DNA from: Desulfobacterium sp.
GTDB taxonomy: Bacteria; Desulfobacterota; Desulfobacteria; Desulfobacterales; Desulfobacteraceae
Length of the DNA stretch: 64,000 bases
Assembly: GCA_030145245.1 (NCBI GenBank)
Contig: JAQYWC010000012.1
Coordinates: 22,766 to 86,765, forward strand
Reading direction: 5' to 3'
Position numbers and translations under genes: made by a program. This document shows, piece by piece, positions 7,850-17,323 of this stretch. The notes under the pieces are model-generated. The model was not told the origin of the DNA. It ran no database searches and worked only from the letters and a program-made list of their open reading frames with translations. Each line of letters begins with the position of its first letter. Within the stretch, counting starts at the first letter, position 1.

Positions 7850-9508
7850 ATGATTTTAGCATCAATGGATACCATAAAGCAGTATACCGATATCGGGGTT
7901 TACTCCCACGACAACCTCCATGACCATTTTTTAAAGAGCGCTGAAAAAGAGCCGGACAGGATCTGTGTGGTGGATCCCCCCAACCGGATGGAGCTCAACG
8001 GTGTTGAGCCGGAACGCCTCACCTACAGGGAGTTTGCAAGGGCCGTGGATGCCGTGGCAGAGGGGCTTGTCAACCTTGGCGTGAAAAAGGACGATATCAT
8101 CATGGTCCAGCTGCCCAACACCTGGGAGCTTGCCATGCTCTATCTTGCCGTGGCAAGGAGCGGCGCCATCATCTCGCCGGCCCCGGTGCTGTGGCGGGAG
8201 GCGGAGATGGGATATATCGCCCGGACAACAGAAGCAAAGCTCTATATCACGGTGGAGGAGTTCAACAACTTCAACCACCGGGCCATGGGCGAATCGATCC
8301 GGTCCAACAACCCGGGAATGGACCGGGTGCTCACCCTGGATGAGATCCGGGAGATGAGCCAGGGGCCTGTCACAGGGCTCCTGGACGAAATCCGGGTGGA
8401 TGCCAACGATATCTTCACCATCTGCTGGACCTCGGGAACCGAAGCCCGGTCAAAGGGGTGTCCCCTGAGCCACAACAACTGGGCCGGCATGGCAAGTGTC
8501 CAGGATGCCGCAGGTTTTCAGCCCGGGGATGTGATGATGACGGCAGGGCCCCTTGTGAACATGGGGGCCGTGGGCACGGTGCTGATCCCCTGGATGGTGC
8601 TGGGCGGCACCCTGGTGCTCCACCATCCCTTTGATCCCGTTGGCTTCATGACCCAGATCATGACGGAGAAGCCCAACTACACCCTCATGGTGCCGGCCCT
8701 GGCCAACATGATTGCAAAGCACCCAAGCGTTGACTCCTTTGATCTCACCTCTTTCCGGTCCATCACCATGGGGTCGGCCCCGCCCTCACTCTGGACCATG
8801 GAGGAGTTCAAGAACCGCTGGGACATCGATATCGGAAACATCTGGGGCCAGAACGAGGGCACGGGGTTCATCGCAGGCACGGAGGATGTCCCGGACATGG
8901 CCACCCGGGCCACCTCGTTTCCCCATTACGGCAAGCCGGGGGTGGTGTGGAAATCCGAGGCCAGCCGCCACGTCCAGGTGAAGATCCTCGGCCCCGACGA
9001 CCGGGAACTGACTGACGTGGGGGCGGTGGGGGAGCTTGTGTACAAGGGACCCGGGCTGCTGGCGGAATATTACAAGAATCCCGAAGCCACGGAACGAAGC
9101 TTCACCGATGACGGGTTCTTCAGGACAGGCGACCTGTTCCGCATCGAAGAGAACAACATGATCTCCTTTTTCGAGCGGGCCAAGGATATCATCATCCGGG
9201 GCGGTTTCAACATCAGCTCCCAGGAGATTGAAAATTATATCCTGGGCCATGAAAATGTCCAGGATGCGGCTGTGGTGGGCATGGCGGACGAGACCCTTGG
9301 GGAGCGCATGTGCGTCTATGTGGTGCCGGTTCCGGGACAGACCCTGGAGCTTGACGGGCTTGTGGACTTTTTAAACAAAAAAGGGGTGGCCCGTTACAAG
9401 CACCCGGAACGGCTGGAGATCATTGATGCGATCCCGAGAAATCCCGTGGGCAAGGTGCTCAAAAAAGAATTGAGGCAGGATATCAAAGAAAAATTAACGA
9501 CGGAGTAG
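7850..9508 (+). CDS. AMP-dependent acyl-CoA synthetase with variant P-loop
   Basis: 552 residues, ANL superfamily. The phosphate-binding loop reads WTSGTEARSKG instead of the usual TSGTTGxPKG, and the YGxTE motif is IWGQNEG. The C-terminal half is otherwise ordinary (TGDLFR, RGGFNISSQEIEN) and the catalytic lysine region NPVGKVLKKEL is present. It should still be a ligase, but loop flexibility or nucleotide use may differ. Start ATG 7850 follows AAAGGA. Stop and next start are 6 nt apart, so it is coupled to the acyl-CoA dehydrogenase downstream. Confidence 0.84.
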   Translation: MILASMDTIKQYTDIGVYSHDNLHDHFLKSAEKEPDRICVVDPPNRMELNGVEPERLTYREFARAVDAVAEGLVNLGVKKDDIIMVQLPNTWELAMLYLAVARSGAIISPAPVLWREAEMGYIARTTEAKLYITVEEFNNFNHRAMGESIRSNNPGMDRVLTLDEIREMSQGPVTGLLDEIRVDANDIFTICWTSGTEARSKGCPLSHNNWAGMASVQDAAGFQPGDVMMTAGPLVNMGAVGTVLIPWMVLGGTLVLHHPFDPVGFMTQIMTEKPNYTLMVPALANMIAKHPSVDSFDLTSFRSITMGSAPPSLWTMEEFKNRWDIDIGNIWGQNEGTGFIAGTEDVPDMATRATSFPHYGKPGVVWKSEASRHVQVKILGPDDRELTDVGAVGELVYKGPGLLAEYYKNPEATERSFTDDGFFRTGDLFRIEENNMISFFERAKDIIIRGGFNISSQEIENYILGHENVQDAAVVGMADETLGERMCVYVVPVPGQTLELDGLVDFLNKKGVARYKHPERLEIIDAIPRNPVGKVLKKELRQDIKEKLTTE

Positions 9509-9514
9509 GCAAAT

Positions 9515-10669
9515 ATGGATTTTGAACTGACCAAATCCCAGAAACAGATTCAAAAAGCTGCAAAGGATTTTGCAAAGGGCGAGTTTGACAAGGAGGTGCT
9601 TCTCACCCTGGAAAAAGAGAACAGCTTTCCCCGGGCCATCTGGGAAAAAGCCAGCGAACTTGGCTTTGTCGGGATTCACTTTGACGATGAGTTCTCCGGT
9701 GCAGGCCTTGGGCTTTTTGAGAACGTGCTGCTGGCCGAAGCGTTCTGCGCAAACGATTCCAGTGCAGGGGCGGCCCTGATGCTCGCCTCCCAGGGATCTG
9801 AGATCCTTCTCAGGGTTGGGTCCAAAGCGCAGAAGGAGAAGTTCCTGCCCAGGGTGGTGGAAGGCGAGATGATCTCCTCAGCAGCCCTGCGGGAGCCCCA
9901 GACCGGATACGGGGTCGGCACCATCGCAACCACGGCGGTGCAGCAGGATGATCAGTGGATCATCAACGGCGAAAAGGCCTGGGTGACCAACGGCGGTGAT
10001 GCCGGATTCTATCTGGTGCTCTGTGTCACAGATCCCAATGCCGCACCTGAAAAGGCCATGGGCCTCTTTCTTGTGGAACAGGATTGCCCCGGCATCACCA
10101 TAACAGATATGGGCAGAAAGCTTGGCTGCTGCATGGTCAGGACCGCAAGCCTCAGGTTGGACAATGTCGCGGTGCCCCTGGTAAATCTTGTGGGGAAAAA
10201 GGGCGATGGCCTTGCCCTGGTAAAGGATTTTTGGAACGAGCAGCGGATCGTGGCGGCGGGCATCGCCCTTGGCACGGCCCAGGGCGCCCTTGACAGGGCC
10301 GTTGCCTATGTCAGGGAGCGGGAGCAGTTCGGAAGGAAGATCGCGCGGTTTGAAGCGTTGCAGCACAAGATCGCAACCATGGCGACACAGGTTGAGCTGG
10401 CCCGGCTTGCCACCTACAGGGCAGCCGCCAATTTCGATAAGGGCCGGACCCACCCGGCAGAGACCAGCATGGCCCTGGAGGCTGCAGCAGCGGCTGCCGA
10501 GGCCGTTGCCAACGAGGCGATCCAGCTCCATGGCGGCGCCGGTTACATCACGGAGACCGGGGTGGAGCATTTCTACAGGGATGCGAAATTCATCGGCATC
10601 CACGACAGCAACCAGGGGCTGAGGCTTGGTTCCATTGCAAACCACGTGATAGGAAAACTAAAGGGGTAA
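9515..10669 (+). CDS. Acyl-CoA dehydrogenase, Asp in place of catalytic Glu
   Basis: 384 residues with the N-terminal, middle and C-terminal acyl-CoA dehydrogenase domains of an FAD enzyme. The usual YEGT catalytic segment reads IHDSN, placing Asp364 where Glu normally sits. The alternative long-chain/isovaleryl position is Gln243 (NEQRIVAAG). The base is therefore probably Asp364. This feature is known from some cyclic acyl-CoA dehydrogenases, but function cannot be assigned from it alone. It removes two hydrogens from acyl-CoA, with electrons presumably going to ETF. It lies 2 nt upstream of a second dehydrogenase. Confidence 0.86.
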   Translation: MDFELTKSQKQIQKAAKDFAKGEFDKEVLLTLEKENSFPRAIWEKASELGFVGIHFDDEFSGAGLGLFENVLLAEAFCANDSSAGAALMLASQGSEILLRVGSKAQKEKFLPRVVEGEMISSAALREPQTGYGVGTIATTAVQQDDQWIINGEKAWVTNGGDAGFYLVLCVTDPNAAPEKAMGLFLVEQDCPGITITDMGRKLGCCMVRTASLRLDNVAVPLVNLVGKKGDGLALVKDFWNEQRIVAAGIALGTAQGALDRAVAYVREREQFGRKIARFEALQHKIATMATQVELARLATYRAAANFDKGRTHPAETSMALEAAAAAAEAVANEAIQLHGGAGYITETGVEHFYRDAKFIGIHDSNQGLRLGSIANHVIGKLKG

Positions 10670-10671
10670 TT

Positions 10672-11814
10672 ATGGAGATATTGAAATTTACCGCGGAACA
10701 TGCGACATTCAGGGAGCGACTTCGGCTTTTTTTGGAAAAGGAGGTGGTTCCCCTGATCCCCCAGTGCGAAAAAGAGCATATCACCCCCAGGAGCATGTGG
10801 AAGAAGATGGGGAGTAATGGTTTCCTTTGCCCCACCGTACCGGTCGAATACGGGGGGGCGGGCCTGGATTTCCTACACTCCGTGATTGTCAACGAGGAGA
10901 TGGCGAAGATCAGTTTCACAGGTCTTGCCGCAGGGCTTCACAGCGATATCGTGGTTCCCTACATCTCCGCCTATGGCGATGAGCGTCAGAAGAAATATTA
11001 TCTTCCCGAATGCGTATCCGGCAACATCATCGCGGCCGTGGCCATGACCGAACCGGACGCGGGAAGCGATGTCGCCTCCATGGTCACCACGGCGGTTGAG
11101 GATGGGGACGAAATCGTCATCAACGGGTCCAAGACCTTTATATCCAACGGCGTGAACTGCGATATCGTGATCCTTGCGGCCAAGGACCCTGCCGTCGGGA
11201 ACAAGCATCAGGCGGTCTCCCTCTACATTGTTGAGGCCGGCACCCCCGGGTTCACCAAGGGGGCGCCCTTTGAGAAGATGGGTTGGAACAGCCAGGATAC
11301 GTGCGAGCTCTTCTTTTCCGACTGCCGGATCCCAAAGAAAAACCGTCTTGGCAATGCAGGGGACGGGTTCCTCATGCTCATGGGGAAACTCCAGCAGGAG
11401 CGCCTGGTCTGCTCCCTGGGCGCCCTTTTTGCGGCTGAGAACATGTTTAACTATACCAAAGAAAAATGCAGGAACACCCTGGTGGACGGCCGGGCCCTGT
11501 CCCGGTCCCAGGCGGTCCAGTTCGCCCTGGCTGAGATGGCGACGGAGATCAGGATCGTCAGGACCTTTATGGAGAGCCTTGTCATTGATCACATGGATTG
11601 TAGACAGATCATTTCCGAGACCTCCATGGCCAAGTACTGGACCACGGACATGGTCAACCGGATCGGATGCCGGTGCATGGACCTTGAGGGAAGTGCAGGC
11701 TCCCTTGAGACATCCCCCCTGGTCCGGCAGTTCCGGGACAACAGGGTGACGTCGATCTTTGCCGGCACCAACGAGATCATGAAGGGGATTATCGCCAAGA
11801 TGATGCAACTTTGA
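10672..11814 (+). CDS. Acyl-CoA dehydrogenase, long-chain/isovaleryl type base
   Basis: 380 residues, FAD-dependent acyl-CoA dehydrogenase. The position occupied by catalytic Glu in short/medium-chain enzymes is Ala364 (IFAGTNEIM). Glu243 in LQQERLV takes the place used by long-chain and isovaleryl-CoA dehydrogenases. This is a normal alternative active site. Those enzymes tend to act on long or branched acyl-CoAs, which fits the rest of the operon. It starts 2 nt after the preceding stop and is followed by a hairpin with a T-run. Confidence 0.87.
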   Translation: MEILKFTAEHATFRERLRLFLEKEVVPLIPQCEKEHITPRSMWKKMGSNGFLCPTVPVEYGGAGLDFLHSVIVNEEMAKISFTGLAAGLHSDIVVPYISAYGDERQKKYYLPECVSGNIIAAVAMTEPDAGSDVASMVTTAVEDGDEIVINGSKTFISNGVNCDIVILAAKDPAVGNKHQAVSLYIVEAGTPGFTKGAPFEKMGWNSQDTCELFFSDCRIPKKNRLGNAGDGFLMLMGKLQQERLVCSLGALFAAENMFNYTKEKCRNTLVDGRALSRSQAVQFALAEMATEIRIVRTFMESLVIDHMDCRQIISETSMAKYWTTDMVNRIGCRCMDLEGSAGSLETSPLVRQFRDNRVTSIFAGTNEIMKGIIAKMMQL

Positions 11815-11823
11815 TTTTACGAT

Positions 11824-11908
11824 TTCCGTTTCAGGTACAGTTTTAACAACAAAATGATTTCTCTCCTGAAACATGTGCGTGGAATATGTACCTGGAACGG
11901 AATTTTTT
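11824..11908 (+). terminator. Long-armed hairpin with T-run
   Basis: Arms TTCCGTTTCAGGTACA (11824-11839) and TGTACCTGGAACGGAA (11887-11902) pair over 16 bp with one G-T wobble. They enclose a 47-nt loop and run straight into TTTTTT. The shape is that of a terminator with an unusually large loop, or an attenuator between the dehydrogenase and the thioesterase. Confidence 0.5.
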
Positions 11909-11924
11909 ATAAGGGGACGGACAA

Positions 11925-12386
11925 ATGAAAACCCTTGACAGCGATCCAAAGAGCCTTGTGGAGAACAGCATCGCCTTTTTAAAGCGCATGGGCATGAAGG
12001 TGCTTGTGATGGAGCCCAACCATGTGGAGGTGATGGCGCCCATTGCCGGCAATGAGAATCACCTGGGAACCGTCTATGCCGGCGCTCTTTTTTCCATTGC
12101 CGAAGTACCCGGGGGGGTGCTCTTCTATACCACCTTTGACGCCAGCCGTTTCTATCCCATTGTCAAGGATGTGCAGATCCGGTTTCTAAAGCCAGCCACC
12201 ACGGATGTAACGGTTGCCATGTCCATGCTGCCGGCGGAAGCCCGGCGCATCACCCTTGAGGCGGAAGAAAAGGGAAAGGCCGATTTTCAGATGGAGACCG
12301 AGGTCAGAGACACCCGGGGCGAGGTGGTTGCCGCAACCACCAGCCTCTACCAGATCCGGCGGATTAATCATGGAAAAAAAGCATGA
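11925..12386 (+). CDS. Hotdog-fold thioesterase, YiiD-C/PaaI-like
   Basis: 153 residues. The HLGTVYAGALFSIAEVPGG stretch is the helix and active-site loop of the DUF4442/PaaI-like hotdog thioesterase group. It probably hydrolyses surplus or dead-end acyl-CoA and so recovers CoA. SD aagggg lies 8 nt before the ATG. The gene lies just downstream of the long-armed hairpin and runs up against the racemase gene. Confidence 0.72.
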   Translation: MKTLDSDPKSLVENSIAFLKRMGMKVLVMEPNHVEVMAPIAGNENHLGTVYAGALFSIAEVPGGVLFYTTFDASRFYPIVKDVQIRFLKPATTDVTVAMSMLPAEARRITLEAEEKGKADFQMETEVRDTRGEVVAATTSLYQIRRINHGKKA

Positions 12387-12444
12387 TCGTCAGGGGTCAT
12401 TCACAGATGCGGGCAACGAGGCCCGCCAAACGGGGGATACAACC

Positions 12445-13542
12445 ATGTTGAACACAGGCGCGCTTTCGGGCATAAAAGTTCTTGATCTGTCACGGCTACT
12501 TCCGGGTCCCTTTTGTTCCATGATCCTGGCTGATCACGGAGCCGAGGTCATTTCCGTGGAGGACGAGAAATTCAAGGCAGACGGATTCTTTTTCAACGGC
12601 ATCAACCGGAACAAGCGGCACATGGCCCTGGACCTGAAATCAGACCAGGGACTTGGGGTCTTTTTAAAACTTGCAAAAGACGCGGATGTGATCCTGGAGG
12701 GGTTTCGCCCGGGCGTGGTGAAACGGCTCGGGGTTGACTATGAAACCATTCAAAAGCAGAACCCCGGCATCATCTACTGCTCCATCACAGGCTATGGCCA
12801 GACAGGTCCCCTCAGGGACCGGGTGGGGCACGACGCCAACTATCTCGCCACCGCAGGCATCCTGGATCTCATCGGCCAGGTGGATGCGCCCCCTTCCATT
12901 CCCGGGGTCCAGTTCGCCGACATCGCAGGCGGTGCCATGAACGCTGCCATGGGTATTCTCATGGCCCTTTATGAGCGGTCAAAATCAGGCGCGGGCCAGT
13001 ACATCGACATCTCCATGACCGACGGCATGCTCGGCTTTCTGCACCTGCCCCTTTTCTTTTCAGGGCTGACCGGCAAGATGCCCAAGCGTTCCAACAGCAT
13101 TCTGTCCCACCGCTACGCCTGCTACAACACCTATGAAACCGCAGACCACCGTTACATCACCATTGGCGCCGTGGAGCACAGGTTTTGGAAGCGGCTGTGT
13201 GAGTGCCTGGACCTTCCCGGTTATGTGTCCCTCCAGTACGATGAGGAGCGGCGAAACGAGATCATCAACACCCTGACCGCGATTTTCAAGCGGCGGACCG
13301 TTGATGAGTGGGACCGGGAATTTCGCGACGTGGATGTCTGCTACGCCAGGATCCAGGACCTGTCCGAGGTGATGGACGATCCGCTGTTCAAGGAGCGGGA
13401 GATGGTGGTGGATCTTTGCCAGAAGGACGGCACCATGGCCAAAGCCATCGGCATCCCGGTGAAGCTCAGCCGCACCCCCGGCGCCATCCGCACCCCCCCC
13501 GAGGAGTTCGGGGAAACCACCGACTACACCTGGGGTCAGTAG
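12445..13542 (+). CDS. CaiB/BaiF family, alpha-methylacyl-CoA racemase-like
   Basis: 365 residues. It begins with the family opening GIKVLDLSRLLPGP and contains GYGQTGPLRDRVGHDANYL. There the His and following residues match the catalytic His region of alpha-methylacyl-CoA racemases, and FADIAGG carries the partner Asp. Predicted role: epimerising (2R)- to (2S)-2-methylacyl-CoA so that stereospecific dehydrogenases can act. Start 12445 is chosen because it gives the usual short N-terminus. An in-frame ATG at 12370, overlapping the thioesterase, is an alternative. CoA-transferase activity cannot be excluded. Confidence 0.8.
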   Translation: MLNTGALSGIKVLDLSRLLPGPFCSMILADHGAEVISVEDEKFKADGFFFNGINRNKRHMALDLKSDQGLGVFLKLAKDADVILEGFRPGVVKRLGVDYETIQKQNPGIIYCSITGYGQTGPLRDRVGHDANYLATAGILDLIGQVDAPPSIPGVQFADIAGGAMNAAMGILMALYERSKSGAGQYIDISMTDGMLGFLHLPLFFSGLTGKMPKRSNSILSHRYACYNTYETADHRYITIGAVEHRFWKRLCECLDLPGYVSLQYDEERRNEIINTLTAIFKRRTVDEWDREFRDVDVCYARIQDLSEVMDDPLFKEREMVVDLCQKDGTMAKAIGIPVKLSRTPGAIRTPPEEFGETTDYTWGQ

Positions 13543-13550
13543 TTTACATA

Positions 13551-13703
13551 ATCGGGGTCATACATAATCGGGGTCAGGCTTAGCTTATTGTCGTTGTTGC
13601 TTCGTAATTGGGGTCATGAGCTTCAAGGGGGGCAGGCTTAGCTTATTAGCTAATTCGGGCAAGCTTCGTTTACATGGAATAATTGGGGGCAGGCTTAGTC
13701 TAT
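13551..13703 (+). repeat. REP-like repeats, three copies about 57 nt apart
   Basis: Three copies of GGGG(T/G)CAGGCTTAG(C)TTATT-like sequence start near 13570, 13627 and 13683, so spacing is 56-57 nt. Shorter AATCGGGGTCA pieces lie at 13550 and about 13606. The same element recurs at 22.9 kb, in both orientations. They lie between the racemase and dehydrogenase genes. Nothing else is recognisable in 13543-13821 apart from the SD aaggagt before 13822. Confidence 0.75.
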
Positions 13704-13821
13704 CGCCCTTGTTGCGTCGAGTTTCTAATTTTAATCGATCTAATCGACGTCAGGTTTTTGTTTTTGCTCTTACCGCCTGATGTTCTTATATATCTAACTT
13801 TATTATTAAGGAGTCTTTTCC

Positions 13822-15669
13822 ATGGCACAGGTGATTGCTGAACAGCGGGATATAGATTTTGTTTTATTTGAGCAGTTTGAGGCTGAAAAATTGTGTGATA
13901 TCGAGAAGTACGCAGATTTTAATAAAAAGACATTTAAGATGATCATTGCCGAGGCAAGAAAGTTTGCCATAAAGGAGATCCTGCCCACCTTGGTGGAGGG
14001 GGACAGGAACGGGGCCACATTTGACAACGGCCAGGTCCATGTGCCGGAATGTTTCAGGCGTCCCTACAAGCTGTTTGTGGAAGGGGAGTGGACCGCCATG
14101 ACCGCCGATCCCGAGCTTGGGGGCCAGGGACTTCCCTTTATGGTGGCCCAGGCCGCCTCGGAGTATCTTTCCGGTGCCAACTACGCCTTTGGATTCCATG
14201 GGTTTGAAAGCCATGCCGCAGGCAAGATGATTGAGGTTTTTGGTACGGAACTCCAGAAAAAGCTGTTCCTCAAGAAGATGTACACAGGGGAGTGGGGCGG
14301 CACCATGGATCTCACCGAACCCGGTGCCGGATCCGATGTGGGGGCGCTGACCACCACCGCCCGGAAGAATGAGGACGGCACCTACTCCATCATCGGCAGC
14401 AAGATCTTCATCACCTCCGGGGAGCATGATCTCACCGATAACATCATCCATCCGGTGCTTGCACGGATCGAGGGAGCCCCTGCCGGAACCAAGGGCATCT
14501 CCCTCTTTATCGTGCCGAAGATCTGGGTGAACGAGGACGGAAGCCTTGGGGAATTCAACGACATCGTGTGCACGGGCATCGAGGAGAAGATGGGCATCCA
14601 TGCCAGCGCCACCTGCAGTCTCACCTACGGGGCCAACGGCGGCTGCCGGGGACTTCTCCTGGGGGAGGAAAACCAGGGCATGAAGGTGATGTTCCAGATG
14701 ATGAACGAGGCAAGGATCATGGTGGGGGCCATCGGTCTAAACTGTGGTTCGGCTGCATACCTCCAGGCCCTTAACTATGCGGGTGAGCGGCTCCAGGGCA
14801 GGGCGCTTGAGAACATCATGGATCCTTCGGCCCCCCAGGTGCCCATCATCCAGCACCCGGATGTGCGGCGGATGCTGTTGTGGATGAAGTCCCATGTGGA
14901 GGGCATGCGCAGCCTCATGTACTACGGGATAAGCCTGATCGAGACCGAAGCCACCTCCGGGTCGGAAAAGGAGCGGGAGTATGCAAAGGATCTGCTGGAT
15001 CTTTTGACCCCGGTGATCAAGTCCTGGTGCACGGACAGGGGGACCGAGGTGTGCTCCCAGGCGATCCAGGTGTTTGGCGGCTACGGCTACACCAGTGATT
15101 TTCCCGTTGAGCAGCTTTACAGGGATGCAAGGATCGCTCCCATCTACGAGGGCACCAACGGCATCCAGGCCATGGACCTGCTGGGAAGAAAGCTTGGCAT
15201 GAAAAAGGGGGCCGTGTTCATGAATCTCCTTGCCGAGATGAACGAAATCGTCAACAGGGCAAAGGAGGTCCCACGGGTGGCTTCCCTTGGGGATCTGCTG
15301 CAGGCCAACATCAACAAGCTTGGCGAGGTGGCCCTTCACATGGGAAAAACCGCCATGTCGGACCGGTTCAAGACAGGGTTTGCCCATGCAACGCCTTTCC
15401 TGGAGGTGGTGGGGGATTCGGTCTGCGGCTGGATGCTTTTGTGGCGGGCAACGATTGCGGCAACCAAGCTTGAAGAGATTGTCAAGGGCAAGGATGGGGC
15501 AGCTTTCGACGAGATCTGCCGGAAGAACGTCAATGCCGCGTATTACCAGGGACAGATTTTGTCAGCCCGTTTTTTCATGGAGTCGGTGCTGCCGGTGAGC
15601 CAGGGCAGGATGGATTCTCTGCTGGCAGGCTGTTCCGCGGCTGTGGATATCCCGGAGAACGCATTTTAA
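13822..15669 (+). CDS. Acyl-CoA dehydrogenase, long form with C-terminal extension
   Basis: 615 residues, about 200 longer than standard acyl-CoA dehydrogenases. It matches the group that includes 3-methylmercaptopropionyl-CoA dehydrogenase (DmdC) and related large enzymes with an extra helical C-terminal domain. The catalytic Glu443 is in PIYEGTNGIQ. It has the TEPGAGSDVGAL motif and a normal FAD middle domain. It catalyses alpha,beta-dehydrogenation of an acyl-CoA. It is separated from the upstream genes by the repeat cluster but keeps the same direction and probably the same regulon. Confidence 0.87.
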   Translation: MAQVIAEQRDIDFVLFEQFEAEKLCDIEKYADFNKKTFKMIIAEARKFAIKEILPTLVEGDRNGATFDNGQVHVPECFRRPYKLFVEGEWTAMTADPELGGQGLPFMVAQAASEYLSGANYAFGFHGFESHAAGKMIEVFGTELQKKLFLKKMYTGEWGGTMDLTEPGAGSDVGALTTTARKNEDGTYSIIGSKIFITSGEHDLTDNIIHPVLARIEGAPAGTKGISLFIVPKIWVNEDGSLGEFNDIVCTGIEEKMGIHASATCSLTYGANGGCRGLLLGEENQGMKVMFQMMNEARIMVGAIGLNCGSAAYLQALNYAGERLQGRALENIMDPSAPQVPIIQHPDVRRMLLWMKSHVEGMRSLMYYGISLIETEATSGSEKEREYAKDLLDLLTPVIKSWCTDRGTEVCSQAIQVFGGYGYTSDFPVEQLYRDARIAPIYEGTNGIQAMDLLGRKLGMKKGAVFMNLLAEMNEIVNRAKEVPRVASLGDLLQANINKLGEVALHMGKTAMSDRFKTGFAHATPFLEVVGDSVCGWMLLWRATIAATKLEEIVKGKDGAAFDEICRKNVNAAYYQGQILSARFFMESVLPVSQGRMDSLLAGCSAAVDIPENAF

Positions 15670-15699
15670 ACCGCTACTTAGAAAAGGAAAGGGGAGTGT

Positions 15700-17238
15700 A
15701 TGAAGAATGATGGAATCGCTCTGTCACGGCAGCTTGTCCTTGGGGAGGTTTTGGCACGGTGGGCCAGGAAGAGACCGGAAAAGGAGATGCTGGCCTTTAA
15801 TGAACGGCGCTACACCTATGCCCGGGTAAACGCCCGGGTCAACTCCCTTGCCAACGCGCTTTCGGGCCTTGGCGTCCAACAGGGAGACAAGATCTCGGTG
15901 CTGTTCCTCAACGGCAATGAGATCCTTGAGTGCTATTTCGCGGCTGCCAAGATCGGGGCCGTGGTTGTTCCCCTGAACTTTCGCCTGGTGGGACCGGAGT
16001 TGGTTTTTCAGATTTGCAATTCCGATTCCATTGCCATGGTTTTCGGCAAAGAGTTTGCCCCGGTGGTGGACGCCATCCGCAAGGAGCTTCCCGGTGTCCG
16101 GTATTTTATCTCAAACACGGGCAAGGGCGTTGAAGGCGTCATGGACTACGAGACCCTGGTGGAAAACGGTTCCCCGGAAGAACCCGGCATTTATGTGAAT
16201 GATGACGATCCCGCATTCATCATGTACACCTCCGGCACCACGGGAAAACCCAAGGGCGCGGTCATGAGCCACAAGAACATTCTCATGGACAGCTTTAACC
16301 TGCTCATGGAGTTTCGGCTTTCCGACCGTGACCGGTATCTCTGCGTGCCGCCGCTCTTTCACACGGCCGCCCTTGCCCTTGCCGTCACAAACGTGGTTGT
16401 GGGGGCAACCATCGTGCTGGTGGACAATTTTGTTCCCCAGGAGATTCCCAAGATCCTGGAGCAGGAAAAAATCACCATCACCTTCCTGGTGCCTGCCATG
16501 TGGATCTTTCTGCTCCAGGTGCCGGGGATCGAAGGGTACAACACTGAAAGCCTCAGGGTCTGCATCACCGGGGCTGCTGTCATGCCCACGGATGTCAAGA
16601 AACGGATCATGGCAGTTTTTCCCAACTCCGGGGTGTATGACGTGTTCGGGCAGACCGAGATGAGCCCCTGCACCACCATTCTCAAACCCGGGAATGCCCT
16701 GGATAAACCGGGGTCTGTCGGCCTTCCCATCCTCAACGTGGAGGTGAGGATCGTAGATGTTAACAACGACGATGTCCCGGACGGCGAGATCGGCGAGATC
16801 GTGTACAAGGGACCCACCCTGATGAAGGAGTATTACAAGAACCCCGATGCCACGGCCATGGCAATGGAAGATGGCTGGTTCCACAGCGGAGACCTTGTAA
16901 AAAGGGACCGGGACGGCTTCATCCATGTGGTGGACAGGGCCAAGGACATGATCATCACCGGCGGTGAGAATGTCTACTCCGCAGAGGTGGAAGAGGTGCT
17001 TTTCAGCCATGAAAAAGTACTGGAGGTGGCTGTGGTCGGGGTGCCTGATCCCGATTGGGGCGAGCGTGTCAAGGCCGTTGTGGTTCCGGTCAATGGAGTT
17101 ACCCTGACCCGGGAGGAGATTCTTGAACATTGCCGGAAGAACCTTGCGGGCTACAAAAAACCAAGAATCATTGACATGGTTGATTCCCTGCCGAGGAATG
17201 CAGCAGGAAAAGTTTTAAAATTCAAATTGCGCAATTAA
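15700..17238 (+). CDS. AMP-dependent long-chain acyl-CoA ligase
   Basis: 512 residues, a canonical FadD-like ANL enzyme. It has P-loop MYTSGTTGKPKGA, FGQTEMSP, the SGDL/DRAKDMIITGGENVYS hinge region, and catalytic Lys in NAAGKVLKFKL near the C-terminus. It starts 31 nt after the dehydrogenase, with an aaaggaaagggg SD. Third ligase of the cluster and the one closest to textbook sequence. It lies directly before the outer-membrane protein, suggesting uptake-coupled activation. Confidence 0.89.
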   Translation: MKNDGIALSRQLVLGEVLARWARKRPEKEMLAFNERRYTYARVNARVNSLANALSGLGVQQGDKISVLFLNGNEILECYFAAAKIGAVVVPLNFRLVGPELVFQICNSDSIAMVFGKEFAPVVDAIRKELPGVRYFISNTGKGVEGVMDYETLVENGSPEEPGIYVNDDDPAFIMYTSGTTGKPKGAVMSHKNILMDSFNLLMEFRLSDRDRYLCVPPLFHTAALALAVTNVVVGATIVLVDNFVPQEIPKILEQEKITITFLVPAMWIFLLQVPGIEGYNTESLRVCITGAAVMPTDVKKRIMAVFPNSGVYDVFGQTEMSPCTTILKPGNALDKPGSVGLPILNVEVRIVDVNNDDVPDGEIGEIVYKGPTLMKEYYKNPDATAMAMEDGWFHSGDLVKRDRDGFIHVVDRAKDMIITGGENVYSAEVEEVLFSHEKVLEVAVVGVPDPDWGERVKAVVVPVNGVTLTREEILEHCRKNLAGYKKPRIIDMVDSLPRNAAGKVLKFKLRN

Positions 17239-17323
17239 AGATTCCCTGGGCTGAGCAGTAAAAAAACTCTCTTTTATCATCACCGGTTCTATTAACTCTG
17301 ACGAAAAAAATGGGAGAAAGATC

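Noticed and set aside
12214..12444. Upstream extension of the racemase-like gene
   Set aside because: The extra 77 codons overlap the thioesterase gene in another frame and have Arg/Pro-rich junk composition. The family begins at about residue 8 of the 12445 start.
13551..13703. Regularly spaced repeats as a CRISPR array
   Set aside because: Only three degenerate copies. The spacers share sequence with one another, no cas genes are present, and the same element occurs in inverted orientation at 22.9 kb.
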